Below, piece by piece: positions 17,275 to 25,857 of a stretch of 64,000 nt of DNA. The notes under the pieces were generated by a model. The model ran no database searches and was not told the origin of the DNA. It was given only the letters and a program-made list of their open reading frames with translations. Positions within the stretch are counted from its first letter, which is position 1. Each line of letters opens with the position of its first letter. Made by a program: the position numbers and the translations under genes. This DNA is from Teretinema zuelzerae (lineage in GTDB: Bacteria; Spirochaetota; Spirochaetia; Treponematales; Treponemataceae): the NCBI RefSeq assembly GCF_021021555.1, contig NZ_JAINWA010000003.1, forward strand, positions 1,798,001 to 1,862,000, written 5' to 3'.

Positions 17275-17684
17275 TTATTATTCCCCATTGTAGATTTGAC
17301 AACAAAATTAGATATAAATTTACGATTATAACCATTGAAACTTGATTTTTCTTTAACACTCAGTTTAAAAGAATCAATTACATACCAATTTGTACTTACG
17401 GATGGTAAATCTATAAATTGTTCAGTAAGATTCTTTGTCATATTAAAACTATCAGAAAAACTTTGTGAGTCACGTCCTGAACCTAACACATAATTATACT
17501 CATAATATTCTGATGATAATTCAAAAACGTGTGTTTCAACGAGCTCATTCTTTATCGGACTTAACATAATTGGCATTTGCTGATTAGCTAAGTTCAAACT
17601 TAATTGTTTAGTTGGAAACTGCTTGCATCCAACTAATCCAATGAAAATAATTATCAAATAAATAATTATTTTATATCCTTTCAT
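17271..17684 (-). CDS. Putative lipoprotein
   Basis: 137 aa. Signal peptide ending in the lipobox LVGC (Cys near residue 20). The mature part is polar, Ser/Asn-rich with predicted strands and no recognised domain. First gene of a two-gene lipoprotein cassette. Its leader lacks the GC-rich hairpin seen at most cassette starts. Confidence 0.7.
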   Translation of the reverse strand: MKGYKIIIYLIIIFIGLVGCKQFPTKQLSLNLANQQMPIMLSPIKNELVETHVFELSSEYYEYNYVLGSGRDSQSFSDSFNMTKNLTEQFIDLPSVSTNWYVIDSFKLSVKEKSSFNGYNRKFISNFVVKSTMGNNK

Positions 17685-17749
17685 ATTTTCTCCTATATCA
17701 TAAATTGATTATTACAATCAAAATTTGATGACTACTAATACTTTAATAA

Positions 17750-17871
17750 ACCTAACATTTGCTTAACCTGTATTTTCGCGCCCGCAGGGCTTGGCGCATT
17801 TTGTGTATAAGGAGCGTAGCGACAGCACAAAATGTGACAAAGAAAATATCAGGTTGAAGCAGTTGTTAGGT
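17750..17871 (-). repeat. attC site, type C
   Basis: Same core as the site at 2700, differing by one base (TGTGTATAAG). Boxes ACCTAAC and GTTAGGT. Confidence 0.95.
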
Positions 17872-18904
17872 TTAATTCATTTACAATTACTCGATTGCGG
17901 CCCGCTTGTTTTGCTTTATACAGCGCTGTGTCAGCACGAAGTATATGTTGTTTTAGTTCTTGTTTATCATCGATTAATGATACACCAACACTAATCGTTA
18001 TTTTATGCTCAATAATTTCAGTACTTTCTACACTACTACGCAATCTCTCAGCATATTGAATTAATTGTGGTATTTCCGTAAACGACACAAGTATTAAGAA
18101 CTCCTCGCCTCCATATCTAAAAATTGCATCATTCTCACGAGTATTTTCCACCATTATTTCAGCTATTCTTTTTAAAACCTTATCTCCAACATCATGTCCA
18201 AAAGTATCATTGACATACTTAAAATGATCAATATCACATATTAAAACAGCAAGAAAGCTTGATTTCCTTAAACTATCTGATAGTTTTACATTATATATTT
18301 GATGTAAATAATTTCTATTTAATAGGTTTGTTAATTGATCGTGAGAAGCCTTTTTTTCAATGTTTTCTTGAACAACTTTTCTGATAAAAAAGCCAACAAG
18401 TCCTAAAATACATACAATCGCAAATAATAGAAATAAAAACAAATACTGTAAAGCAATGTGGTTATGAGTTTTTATTTCAATTTTATTTACCACAATGTTT
18501 GATAACTTCCATAAATTCTCGCTACTATTTAATATTCGATCTTTTTGATTATTCTTAAGAATCTCTTTATATTCTGTCCAAGATTGCAGTAGGTTTGAAA
18601 ATTCAACTTTATCATTACTGTTAAACACTCCGGTCTTCGAATTTACAAAATCTGATATTATAAAATTTGTTTCATCGATCATTTTTACTGATTCTTTTAT
18701 GTCCTGATTCAATAAATACAATTTGGTAACACGTTGAATTCCCCCTCTAATTGAACCAGTACTATTAATAAAATTAGTTAATTTTTGAATATCATTTACT
18801 ACATATAGAAAACTGACTGTTGAAAATACTATTATGATAATCGTGATTAAAACAGAAATCAAAACAAGATTAGATCGCCGAGAAATAACTTTACTTGTGT
18901 TCAT
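17849..18904 (-). CDS. Membrane-anchored diguanylate cyclase (GGDEF), copy 2
   Basis: 351 aa, differing from copy 1 (2799) at about half a dozen positions such as A143E and M222I. The GGEEF active site, REND inhibitory site and both TM helices are unchanged, so both copies look functional. The attC-encoded LTTAST tail is also kept. Confidence 0.92.
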   Translation of the reverse strand: MNTSKVISRRSNLVLISVLITIIIIVFSTVSFLYVVNDIQKLTNFINSTGSIRGGIQRVTKLYLLNQDIKESVKMIDETNFIISDFVNSKTGVFNSNDKVEFSNLLQSWTEYKEILKNNQKDRILNSSENLWKLSNIVVNKIEIKTHNHIALQYLFLFLLFAIVCILGLVGFFIRKVVQENIEKKASHDQLTNLLNRNYLHQIYNVKLSDSLRKSSFLAVLICDIDHFKYVNDTFGHDVGDKVLKRIAEIMVENTRENDAIFRYGGEEFLILVSFTEIPQLIQYAERLRSSVESTEIIEHKITISVGVSLIDDKQELKQHILRADTALYKAKQAGRNRVIVNELNLTTAST

Positions 18905-18932
18905 ACTTTTCTCCTCTGCGCCGAAGGCGTCA

Positions 18933-19047
18933 ACCTAACATTTAGTTAACCTGCATTGCGTACATTGGCGCACTTCTTGCCGAGGAGCGTAGCGACGACT
19001 GCAAAAAGTGTGACAATAGCAATGTCAGGTTGAACTAGTTGTTAGAC
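18933..19047 (-). repeat. attC site, type B with AG/CT spacer
   Basis: Boxes ACCTAAC and GTTAGAC. The central apex is GAGGAGCGTAGCGACGAC, a mixture of type B stem and type E apex, which leaves a mispaired ACTTCTTGC arm. Confidence 0.93.
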
Positions 19048-19057
19048 GCTTTTTTTC

Positions 19058-19543
19058 TCAGAATCCATTAATAATAATGAGTTCTCCTTCATCCTCTGTT
19101 GGAAATTCAAAATTATCATAATATTTTTCCGTTTCTTCAGTAGTTAACATTATTTCATCTGCATTACTACCATTTCTTTTTTCTATTCTCTCTATTACTA
19201 TACTTTTTAAAGTTTTTATAACAATAATCTTAGGTTCAAGATTATATTCTTTTAAAATTTCCTTATATTTTTTTCGCATTTTTTTTGATCAAAAAGAAAA
19301 ATCTAAAACCACATCTATTCCATTAACAATATTTTCTTTTAGTATTTTTATAAGTCTGTTTTCAATTTCTTGATGCATTTCTTTTGATAAAGGATGTTTA
19401 GTAATACCCAGTTTAAATGATTCTTCATCAAACGATAAACGTAAAAAACCTTCCCGTTCAAGTTTTTTAGCATAAGTTGTTTTTCCTGATCCTGCTGGAC
19501 CACACATAAAAAAAACATTTGGTTTAATTGGGTTTTTTTTCAT
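19058..19543 (-). pseudogene. P-loop kinase (AAA_33-like), copy 1, nonsense mutation
   Basis: Relative to the intact copy at 36511 the TGG of DFSFWSKK is TGA (19289-19291), splitting the 161-codon frame after codon 84. The N-terminal piece keeps Walker A GPAGSGKTT. Other substitutions (LKSIVIERI for PKSIVIARI) accumulate downstream of the stop, as expected for a decaying copy. Confidence 0.8.
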
Positions 19544-19751
19544 AAATAAAGCCTTTATACATTTATAAGATTCTAAATCACAAAATCATATGTTTCGTAT
19601 ATCAACCATTATTTTGAATTATACTAGGCTTATAAGGCTTGGTTAAAAATCATTTTTAAATTGAATTACTAACAAAGTAGAAAAATAAGACTGCTAAACA
19701 ATAGTTTTTTATTTGTTCTTCATTACTAAATTTCCTCGGCCCGAAGGGTCC

Positions 19752-19861
19752 GTCTAACATTTATTTAACCTGCATTGCGTACATTGGCGCACTTTTTGCC
19801 GAGCGAAGCGACTAGCAAAAAGTGTGACAATAGCAATGTCAGGTTGAAATAGTTGTTATCC
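19752..19861 (-). repeat. attC site, type B
   Basis: Boxes GTCTAAC and GTTATCC, AT/AT spacer. Confidence 0.95.
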
Positions 19862-20487
19862 AATTTTTGGTTTCAGTTCTGCTGTAGCTTCGTTTCCAAC
19901 TAATTTGTGTACTAAGCTTTTTACTTTTACAAACGTTACCAACGTCTTAAATTTTAATACGCAACAAAAATATTTCCTACAGAAAGCTCCGTTATGTTTT
20001 TATTCTACAGCAGCTTTATACAAAACATTTTTCTTATTTTTATCTCTTTTCTTCTATTATATAAGACCAAATCCAGTCCAATTATCTTGATTCGTTTCTG
20101 CAAAACATCAAGATCCTATTGTATAAAACAATAGAATGATAACCAGTAACTGAATCAGTTACTTATTTTTGATTTGCTTCATACAAGCCACTGTAAGGTT
20201 ATTTCTCGAAACCAATTGTGCAGGATTCTCATTTTACTGCTGAATAACCACAGTAATCTAAAAACCTTATATCCAGGATCTTTTCAATTCAAGATGTTAA
20301 AATCAATTGAAAAGCAACGTCCTACAGTCGCCTTAAATTCTTGGAAGTGAAAACGGAACACTGCTTTGCTGTTTTATTTTTAATGGATCTTCAGCATTTG
20401 TCGCGAGAGCTTGCACAGTAATCCAAATTATAATTCGAGATTTATAAGCGTTTTTAGTTCTTCTATCCTCGCCCGCCGAAGGCGTGG
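19862..20487 (-). repeat. Non-coding 630-bp cassette, copy 6
   Basis: Indistinguishable by eye from copy 3, including the shared GCACAGTAATCC and TTCTATCC variants near the leader, so these two share a recent ancestor. Confidence 0.85.
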
Positions 20488-20546
20488 GGATAACATTTGC
20501 TTAACCTGCATTGCGAAGCAATGTCAGGTTGAAGCAGTTGTTAGAC
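20488..20546 (-). repeat. attC site, short 59-bp form
   Basis: Boxes GGATAAC and GTTAGAC, core CATTGC-GAA-GCAATG. It belongs to PIN module copy 1. Confidence 0.95.
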
Positions 20547-20675
20547 AATTTTTTATCAAAATAGCTAATTCATTATAGTACAAAGAAATAGTATTATTGC
20601 TATTTCATATTTCTTTATCAGATATTGATTTAATAGAATTTAATATTACCATTAAAAACACTTTCGAATCATTTA

Positions 20676-20713
20676 TTGACTTATTATACGTATTGTTTTA
20701 CATTTTATACGTA
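20676..20713 (+). promoter_or_regulatory. Promoter and paired operator of PIN toxin-antitoxin copy 1
   Basis: -35 TTGACT (20676) and -10 TACATT (20699) with a 17-bp spacer. Two copies of the palindromic octamer TATACGTA start at 20685 and 20706, exactly 21 bp (two helical turns) apart, overlapping the spacer and the region just after -10. This is the layout expected for antitoxin autorepression. Confidence 0.7.
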
Positions 20714-20725
20714 AGGAGGTTGATT

Positions 20726-20968
20726 ATGTCTAAGAAATTAACATTGAACATTGATGATGAATTGATTACTTTTGCTCATTCCTATTCTCAACAAAATGGT
20801 TTGTCTATTTCTAAGCTGTTCGAGCAGTATCTTAATCGTTTACGATCAACTGATCAAAACCAAGAACTAAATTCTAAGACGACTACTTTATATGGTCTTT
20901 TCCAAGACTCACCTATTCCAGATAAAAAACTATTAAGGACAAAATTTCATGAAAAAGATACTAATTGA
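20726..20968 (+). CDS. Antitoxin of PIN module, copy 1
   Basis: 80 aa. LTLNIDDELITFAHSYSQ followed by ISKLFEQYLNRLR resembles a ribbon-helix-helix start as in DUF6364 antitoxins. The ATG is preceded by a strong AAGGAGG. It overlaps the toxin gene by 20 nt. It is one of the few genes on the plus strand, opposite to the cassette orientation, so it must use its own promoter. Confidence 0.8.
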   Translation: MSKKLTLNIDDELITFAHSYSQQNGLSISKLFEQYLNRLRSTDQNQELNSKTTTLYGLFQDSPIPDKKLLRTKFHEKDTN

Positions 20969-21356
20969 TTTAAATATCATTCTTGATTTTTTGAATAAAA
21001 GAAATTTCCATGTAGAAGCAGCTCAAGTTATTAATATGTGTGTAGAAAAGAAAATATCTGGCTACATCTGTGCTCATGAAGTAACAACGTTATCATATTT
21101 TCTACTAAAAGATCAAAAAGATAAAACAAAAGTAATAAATACAATTACAGCATTACTAGATATATTCAATATAATTCCAATTGATGAAACTATTTTGCGG
21201 GATTCATTAATATCACCAATTTCTGATTACGAAGATGCAGTTATTGAAGTGAGTTCAATGAAATCAAATATTGACTACATTATTTCACGTAATATTTCTG
21301 ACTTTAAATCTTCTCGTATTCCAACGTATACACCAGAACAATTTTTAATTCTTTAA
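20949..21356 (+). CDS. PIN-domain toxin (VapC-like), copy 1
   Basis: 135 aa. PIN-fold RNase with acidic residues at about D7 (LIDLNIILDFL), E44 (CAHEVTTLS), D93/D96 (DYEDAVIE) and D118 (RNISDF), the usual metal-binding set. VapC-type toxins cleave tRNA or rRNA and are held by the upstream antitoxin. Translationally coupled to it. Confidence 0.85.
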   Translation: MKKILIDLNIILDFLNKRNFHVEAAQVINMCVEKKISGYICAHEVTTLSYFLLKDQKDKTKVINTITALLDIFNIIPIDETILRDSLISPISDYEDAVIEVSSMKSNIDYIISRNISDFKSSRIPTYTPEQFLIL

Positions 21357-21383
21357 TTCTTTCCTCGCCCGCCGAAGGCGTGT

Positions 21384-21442
21384 GTCTAACATTTGCTTAA
21401 CCTGCATTGCGAAGCAATGTCAGGTTGAAGCAGTTGTTAGTC
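21384..21442 (-). repeat. attC site, short 59-bp form
   Basis: Boxes GTCTAAC and GTTAGTC. It belongs to IS91-like copy 2, whereas copy 1 with the same body has a type A site. Confidence 0.95.
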
Positions 21443-21662
21443 GCTTCTCTCTTATTGCATTTCAAATGATTTGATTTGGAAGATTTTACAGGTTTCTTTC
21501 TACTAGTTGCTGCTTTTAATACTTATACTCATCATCTTTTGTACTAGTTTCATTTTTTATTATATCTCTTTCACATTTATTTCTTTCATTTCTTTTTTTT
21601 GGACATATCTTTACCAGGTCTTTTACTATCTTGGAGTCGCTATACTCTTACACCCATTCTCT

Positions 21663-22733
21663 TTACGTTTCAGGAAGCTTTATCTTACACAATATTTCAT
21701 GTGCAGGAACTTCTTCATACGGTTCCAAGGTCATAATGATTTCCATTGCCGCATGACATATAGGACAATGATCTACACATTCCGCTTCTTCCATCTCTAT
21801 TTCCATCGGAAATATTTTCTGCAGTTTTTCTAACTGATCACTGTATTGGTTTGAGTATAATCCATAATTCCGTACTGTTACAGTATGAGGGACAGGTATG
21901 TGATTCATGTATCGAGATACAAACAGTTCCTTATCCAACTCAATTCGCGTCTCTTTCCCTGCATGACGTTCAATATAACTAAATGTTCCTTTCTCTTCGT
22001 TTTCCACCAATTCTTGATTAAGGTTTATCACTACACCCTTAGCGGCGTGTGCTAAATATCCTATTATCTTTTGTACATTTCCCTGATAATATGTTGCGTA
22101 TACATTCCATTCGCGATCATTAATATCCTTCTGTTCAGGAATATCTTGTATATGTTTTCTCTGTAATTCCTTAACAAGATATTCTTTTATCACATCAGTA
22201 ATTCGCGTATATGATATCGTTCCTAACGGCATCCAGTCACCGTTACCAGTCAGTCCACCATCAGATAACACGCAATGTATATGCGGTTTATAAGACATCC
22301 CCTTTCCATGTGTTTGAAATACCGCTATACATCCAGGGGTTATTCCATAATATTTCGATATGTTATTTATTGCACGCTTTACACATTCGAAAAAAGCGTT
22401 CATGAAATCTTTCTTATTTCTGAGCCACACGCCAGTGAAAACCTGTGGAATTGATATGACTAAATGGAAGTGATTAACATTTAATACAGACGTTAATACC
22501 TTATCCTCCCATCTTTTCTGGTTCGCTTTATAACAGATAGGACAACCACGTTGGTTACAGGAATTATATACAGTTGCGATTGTTCCACATTTTGTGCATT
22601 GCACAACTCGGCCGCCATACCGGGTTGTTTTACACTCCCTCATATTCTGAAGAGAGCGTTTTTGTTTCGCATCAAGCTTAAAGGATCTTTTAAGCGCAAC
22701 AGAGCATATCTGCTCGAGTATACGGTTCTTCAT
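21663..22733 (-). CDS. IS91-like HUH transposase, cassette copy 2
   Basis: 356 aa, differing from the copy at 12186 only near the C-terminus (SDQLEK for SDKLEK, AECVDHC for AEFVDHC). The Cys residue in AECVDHCPIC restores a possible second zinc site that copy 1 has lost. HUH and single Tyr are intact. Confidence 0.85.
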   Translation of the reverse strand: MKNRILEQICSVALKRSFKLDAKQKRSLQNMRECKTTRYGGRVVQCTKCGTIATVYNSCNQRGCPICYKANQKRWEDKVLTSVLNVNHFHLVISIPQVFTGVWLRNKKDFMNAFFECVKRAINNISKYYGITPGCIAVFQTHGKGMSYKPHIHCVLSDGGLTGNGDWMPLGTISYTRITDVIKEYLVKELQRKHIQDIPEQKDINDREWNVYATYYQGNVQKIIGYLAHAAKGVVINLNQELVENEEKGTFSYIERHAGKETRIELDKELFVSRYMNHIPVPHTVTVRNYGLYSNQYSDQLEKLQKIFPMEIEMEEAECVDHCPICHAAMEIIMTLEPYEEVPAHEILCKIKLPET

Positions 22734-22805
22734 GCATAACTTGTATGCACAAATTCCTTTTCCTGCCTAACATATTCTTTCTTTTCCTCGGCGCCGTAGG
22801 CGTCC

Positions 22806-22914
22806 GACTAACATTGGTTTAACCTGCGTTTTGTTTGGCGCGGTTTTTGCCGAGCGCAGCGAAGTGCAAAAATCCGTGACAAGCAAATAAGTCAGGTTGA
22901 AACCGTTGTTAGTC
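22806..22914 (-). repeat. attC site, type A with GGT/ACC spacer
   Basis: Boxes GACTAAC and GTTAGTC. The left spacer is ATTGGTTT and the right AAACCG, a three-base compensatory change relative to ATTTGCTT/AAGCAG. Confidence 0.95.
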
Positions 22915-23178
22915 GCTTTCTCTTGATATAAACACACCACCAAATAAACTTGTCATTGCATAGAAAGTGATATATTGATCATTATTTATTGATAACCGCA
23001 CATAATATTTTGTCCCAGATCCTGGACCAACTGGACCAAACAATGACCAACAAACACTTAATCCTGTGATATTTTGATAGTTCTTTTTTACATATTTAAC
23101 AATTCGTTGTCGCAAGTAATAAATATATATTACATACACAGGAATAACGACAGCTATACTCATTAAAAATGATTTCAT
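22909..23178 (-). CDS. Small single-TM protein, copy 1
   Basis: 89 aa. N-terminal TM helix (FLMSIAVVIPVYVIYIYYL) followed by a short beta-rich domain (YYVRLSINNDQYITFYAMTS). Stop is the TAA of attC. Located 62 nt after a GNAT gene in the same cassette; the pair is repeated at 43887-44720, so the two are inherited together. Function unknown. Confidence 0.7.
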   Translation of the reverse strand: MKSFLMSIAVVIPVYVIYIYYLRQRIVKYVKKNYQNITGLSVCWSLFGPVGPGSGTKYYVRLSINNDQYITFYAMTSLFGGVFISRESD

Positions 23179-23240
23179 TGTAACTTCCTTTTATTATGAT
23201 TATCAATTAAACTCATCAATCAAAAAAGTTAAATAAATAC

Positions 23241-23741
23241 TCAATTATTACCGGTTATTAAATATTCTGCTTTAATTAATTTTGATACATGTTGATTGCT
23301 TATTGTATCAACTGGATTAAATCCGTTTCGTGTATACATCTCGGTAATAGGTTTTCTGTTTCCATCATAATCTAATCGTATGTATTTTTTATTCATTTCT
23401 CGTCCATATTCTTTTACCCACTTAAGTATTCTATCAGAGTAATTCTTACCACAATACTTATTACTGATAACAAATTTGTAAAAAAAATATGTTGAATTAT
23501 CAGTTACTTCTGGCCAATACAACCGATCATACTCAACTAAAATGAAACCACCAATAATTTCATTATTAATTATTCCTACATAAAAAACGGGATTCTCATA
23601 TTTTTTATTCAATGCCTCAAGAATAAATTGAGATTCATCCCATAATGGTTTATTCATTGATCGCAACCATTTTACTTTCTCAATATAGATAGAAAGTAAT
23701 GTATTTATTTCAGTAGAATCAGCTATTTTTATCGTTAACAT
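23241..23741 (-). CDS. GNAT N-acetyltransferase, copy 1
   Basis: 166 aa. GNAT fold by its order of elements: N-terminal MLTIKIADSTEINTLLSIY, the strand pair FYVGIINNEIIGGFILVEYD, motif A region FVISNKYCGKNYSDRILKWV and motif B YTRNGFNPV. Motif A has CGKNY where the usual Q/R-x-x-G-x-G/A lies. Acceptor unknown. First gene of a two-gene cassette; upstream in-frame sequence is attC and was excluded. Copy 2 is at 44220, broken. Confidence 0.8.
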   Translation of the reverse strand: MLTIKIADSTEINTLLSIYIEKVKWLRSMNKPLWDESQFILEALNKKYENPVFYVGIINNEIIGGFILVEYDRLYWPEVTDNSTYFFYKFVISNKYCGKNYSDRILKWVKEYGREMNKKYIRLDYDGNRKPITEMYTRNGFNPVDTISNQHVSKLIKAEYLITGNN

Positions 23742-23780
23742 AAATTCCTTTAATTTCTTTCTTCGGCGCCGTAGGCGTCC

Positions 23781-23889
23781 GACTAACATTTGCTTAACCT
23801 GCGTTTTGTTTGGCGCGGTTTTTGCCGAGCGTAGCGAAGTGCAAAAATCCGTGACAAGCAAATAAGTCAGGTTGAAGCAGTTGTTAGAT
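23781..23889 (-). repeat. attC site, type A
   Basis: Boxes GACTAAC and GTTAGAT. Confidence 0.95.
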
Positions 23890-24282
23890 CGCCAACTGTT
23901 AAACAATTCAGTTTATAACCAACTACATCAATGTTAGAAAACGATTTGCAGTACCATTAAAAACCCGAAGGCTGAATCCTTATGACTTGTTATAATGTGA
24001 AGACTGAGGCAACTCTTCTGCATATCGTTTTCTAACATCAGTTCCTGCAAGTTTTAGCACAAGTGGTATGAAGTCAACTTCATCAACGAAAGAAAAAGTT
24101 TTAATCACAATGACACTTTAAGTAATAAACTAGGTGCAAACTGTATAACCGTTTTTCAGAGTGTTATCATCTGTTGAACTTTTTCTTAAGTCTATTTTCA
24201 GTGACAGTTTACTTCAGTTATACACAATCTTCTTCCAAATCTATTTCTTTTTCTTCTTCTATTAATAAGTGTAGATTGGTCG
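23890..24282 (-). repeat. Non-coding 390-bp cassette, copy 1
   Basis: Highly conserved body without an open frame of note. It carries a 21-nt inverted repeat (GTTAGAAAACGAT and ATCGTTTTCTAAC arms) and nested stems described for copy 2. In this copy the right cassette end is TTCTAAC and the T-rich tract has one extra TTC unit. Confidence 0.85.
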
Positions 24283-24391
24283 TTCTAACATTTGCTTAAC
24301 CTGCGTTTTGTTTGGCGCGGTTTTTGCCGAGCGTAGCGAAGTGCAAAAATCCGTGACAAGCAAATAAGTCAGGTTGAAGCAGTTGTTAGAT
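24283..24391 (-). repeat. attC site, type A
   Basis: Boxes TTCTAAC and GTTAGAT. It separates two tandem copies of the 390-bp cassette. Confidence 0.95.
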
Positions 24392-24781
24392 CGCCAACTG
24401 TTAAACACTTCAGTTTATAACCAACTACATCAATGTTAGAAAACGATTTGCAGTACCATTAAAAACCCGAAGGCTGAATCCTTATGACTTGTTATAATGT
24501 GAAGACTGAGGCAACTCTTCTGCATATCGTTTTCTAACATCTGTTCCTGCAAGTTTTAGCACAAGTGGTATGAAGTCAACTTCATCAACGAAAGAAAAAG
24601 TTTTAATCACGATAACACTTTAAGTAATAAACTAGGTGCAAACTGTATAACCGTCTTCCAGAGTGTTATCATCTGTTGAACTTTTTCTTAAGTCTATTTT
24701 CAGTGACAGTTTACTTCAGTTATACACAATCTTCTTCCAAATCTATTTCTTTTTCTTCTATTAATAAGTGTAGATTGGTCG
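24392..24781 (-). repeat. Non-coding 390-bp cassette, copy 2
   Basis: Inverted repeat arms at 24433-24453 and 24520-24540 pair at 20 of 21 positions. A second nested structure has an outer stem AAGAAAAAGTT (24592-24602) with AACTTTTTCTT (24679-24689) and an inner stem GATAACACT (24611-24619) with AGTGTTATC (24662-24670). These long, nested pairings in a body kept nearly identical five times suggest a structured RNA or folded DNA rather than a protein gene. Confidence 0.85.
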
Positions 24782-24890
24782 AACTAACATTTGCTTAACC
24801 TGCGTTTTGTTTGGCGCGGTTTTTGCCGAGCGCAGCGAAGTGCAAAAATCCGTGACAAGCAAATAAGTCAGGTTGAAGCAGTTGTTAGAC
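24782..24890 (-). repeat. attC site, type A
   Basis: Boxes AACTAAC and GTTAGAC. It belongs to PIN module copy 2 (copy 1 has a short site). Confidence 0.95.
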
Positions 24891-25019
24891 AATTTTTTTT
24901 AGAAATAGCTAATTCATTATAATACAAAGAAATAGTATTATTGCTATTTCATATTTCTTTATCATATATAGATTTAATAGAATTTATTATTACCATTAAA
25001 AACACTTTCGAATCATTTA

Positions 25020-25057
25020 TTGACTTATTATACGTATTGTTTTACATTTTATACGTA
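25020..25057 (+). promoter_or_regulatory. Promoter and paired operator of PIN toxin-antitoxin copy 2
   Basis: -35 TTGACT (25020), -10 TACATT (25043), 17-bp spacer; TATACGTA octamers at 25029 and 25050. Identical to copy 1, so transcription should be intact even though the antitoxin frame is not. Confidence 0.7.
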
Positions 25058-25069
25058 AGGAGGTTGATT

Positions 25070-25305
25070 ATGTCTAAAAAATTAACATTGATGATGAATT
25101 GATTACTTTTGCTCATTCCTATTCTCAACAAAATGGTTTGTCTATTTCTAAGCTGTTCGAGCAGTATCTTAATCGTTTACGATCAACTGATCAAAACCAA
25201 GAACTAAATTCTAAAACGACTACTTTATATGGTCTTTTCCAAGACTCACCTATTCCAGATAAAAAACTATTAAGGACAAAATTTCATGAAAAAGATTCTC
25301 ATTGA
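25070..25305 (+). pseudogene. Antitoxin of PIN module, copy 2, frameshifted
   Basis: Relative to copy 1 one unit of the direct repeat AACATTGAACATTG is lost (7-bp deletion), so the frame from the ATG at 25070 ends at TGA 25100. The rest of the antitoxin frame stays open to 25305, reachable only from a TTG at 25099 without a good ribosome-binding site. A product started there would lack the first strand of the DNA-binding fold but keep the toxin-binding C-terminus. Confidence 0.8.
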
Positions 25306-25693
25306 TTTAAATATCATTCTTGATTTTTTGAATAAAAGAAATTTCCATGTAGAAGCAGCTCAAGTTATTAATATGTGTGTAGAAAAGAAAATATCTGGCT
25401 ACATCTGTGCTCATGAAGTAACAACGTTATCATATTTTCTACTAAAAGATCAAAAAGATAAAACAAAAGTAATAAATACAATTACAGCATTACTAGATAT
25501 ATTCAATATAATTCCAATTGATGAAACTATTTTGCGGGATTCATTAATATCACCAATTTCTGATTACGAAGATGCAGTTATTGAAGTGAGTTCAATGAAA
25601 ACAAATATTGACTACATTATTTCACGTAATATTTCTGACTTTAAATCTTCTCGTATTCCAACGTATACACCAGAACAATTTTTACTTCTTTAA
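25286..25693 (+). CDS. PIN-domain toxin (VapC-like), copy 2
   Basis: 135 aa, two substitutions from copy 1 (MKTNIDY for MKSNIDY, FLLL for FLIL). All acidic active-site residues are kept, so the toxin looks live although its own antitoxin is frameshifted. Cross-neutralisation by the copy 1 antitoxin is plausible. Confidence 0.85.
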   Translation: MKKILIDLNIILDFLNKRNFHVEAAQVINMCVEKKISGYICAHEVTTLSYFLLKDQKDKTKVINTITALLDIFNIIPIDETILRDSLISPISDYEDAVIEVSSMKTNIDYIISRNISDFKSSRIPTYTPEQFLLL

Positions 25694-25720
25694 TTCTTTC
25701 CTCGCCCGCCGAAGGCGTGT

Positions 25721-25847
25721 GTCTAACATTTGCTTAACCTGTAATTCCGGCCCGTAGGGATTGGCGTGAAAATTGCCACAAAGGAGCGTAGCGACGACTG
25801 CAATTTTCATGACAAAAGGAATTATCAGGTTGAAGCAGTTGTTAGAT
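25721..25847 (-). repeat. attC site, type D
   Basis: 127 bp, boxes GTCTAAC and GTTAGAT. Same architecture as the site at 4619. Confidence 0.94.
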
Positions 25848-25857
25848 GAAACTCCTA

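Noticed and set aside
7363-19543. Genome-wide recoding of TGA as Trp
   Set aside because: Only two genes show it, one has an intact TGG paralogue, and TGA clearly ends many other genes (for example the GGDEF genes within attC).
20597-20725. N-terminal extension of the PIN antitoxin
   Set aside because: It covers the promoter and operators; the ATG at 20726 has a strong AAGGAGG and matches the expected fold.
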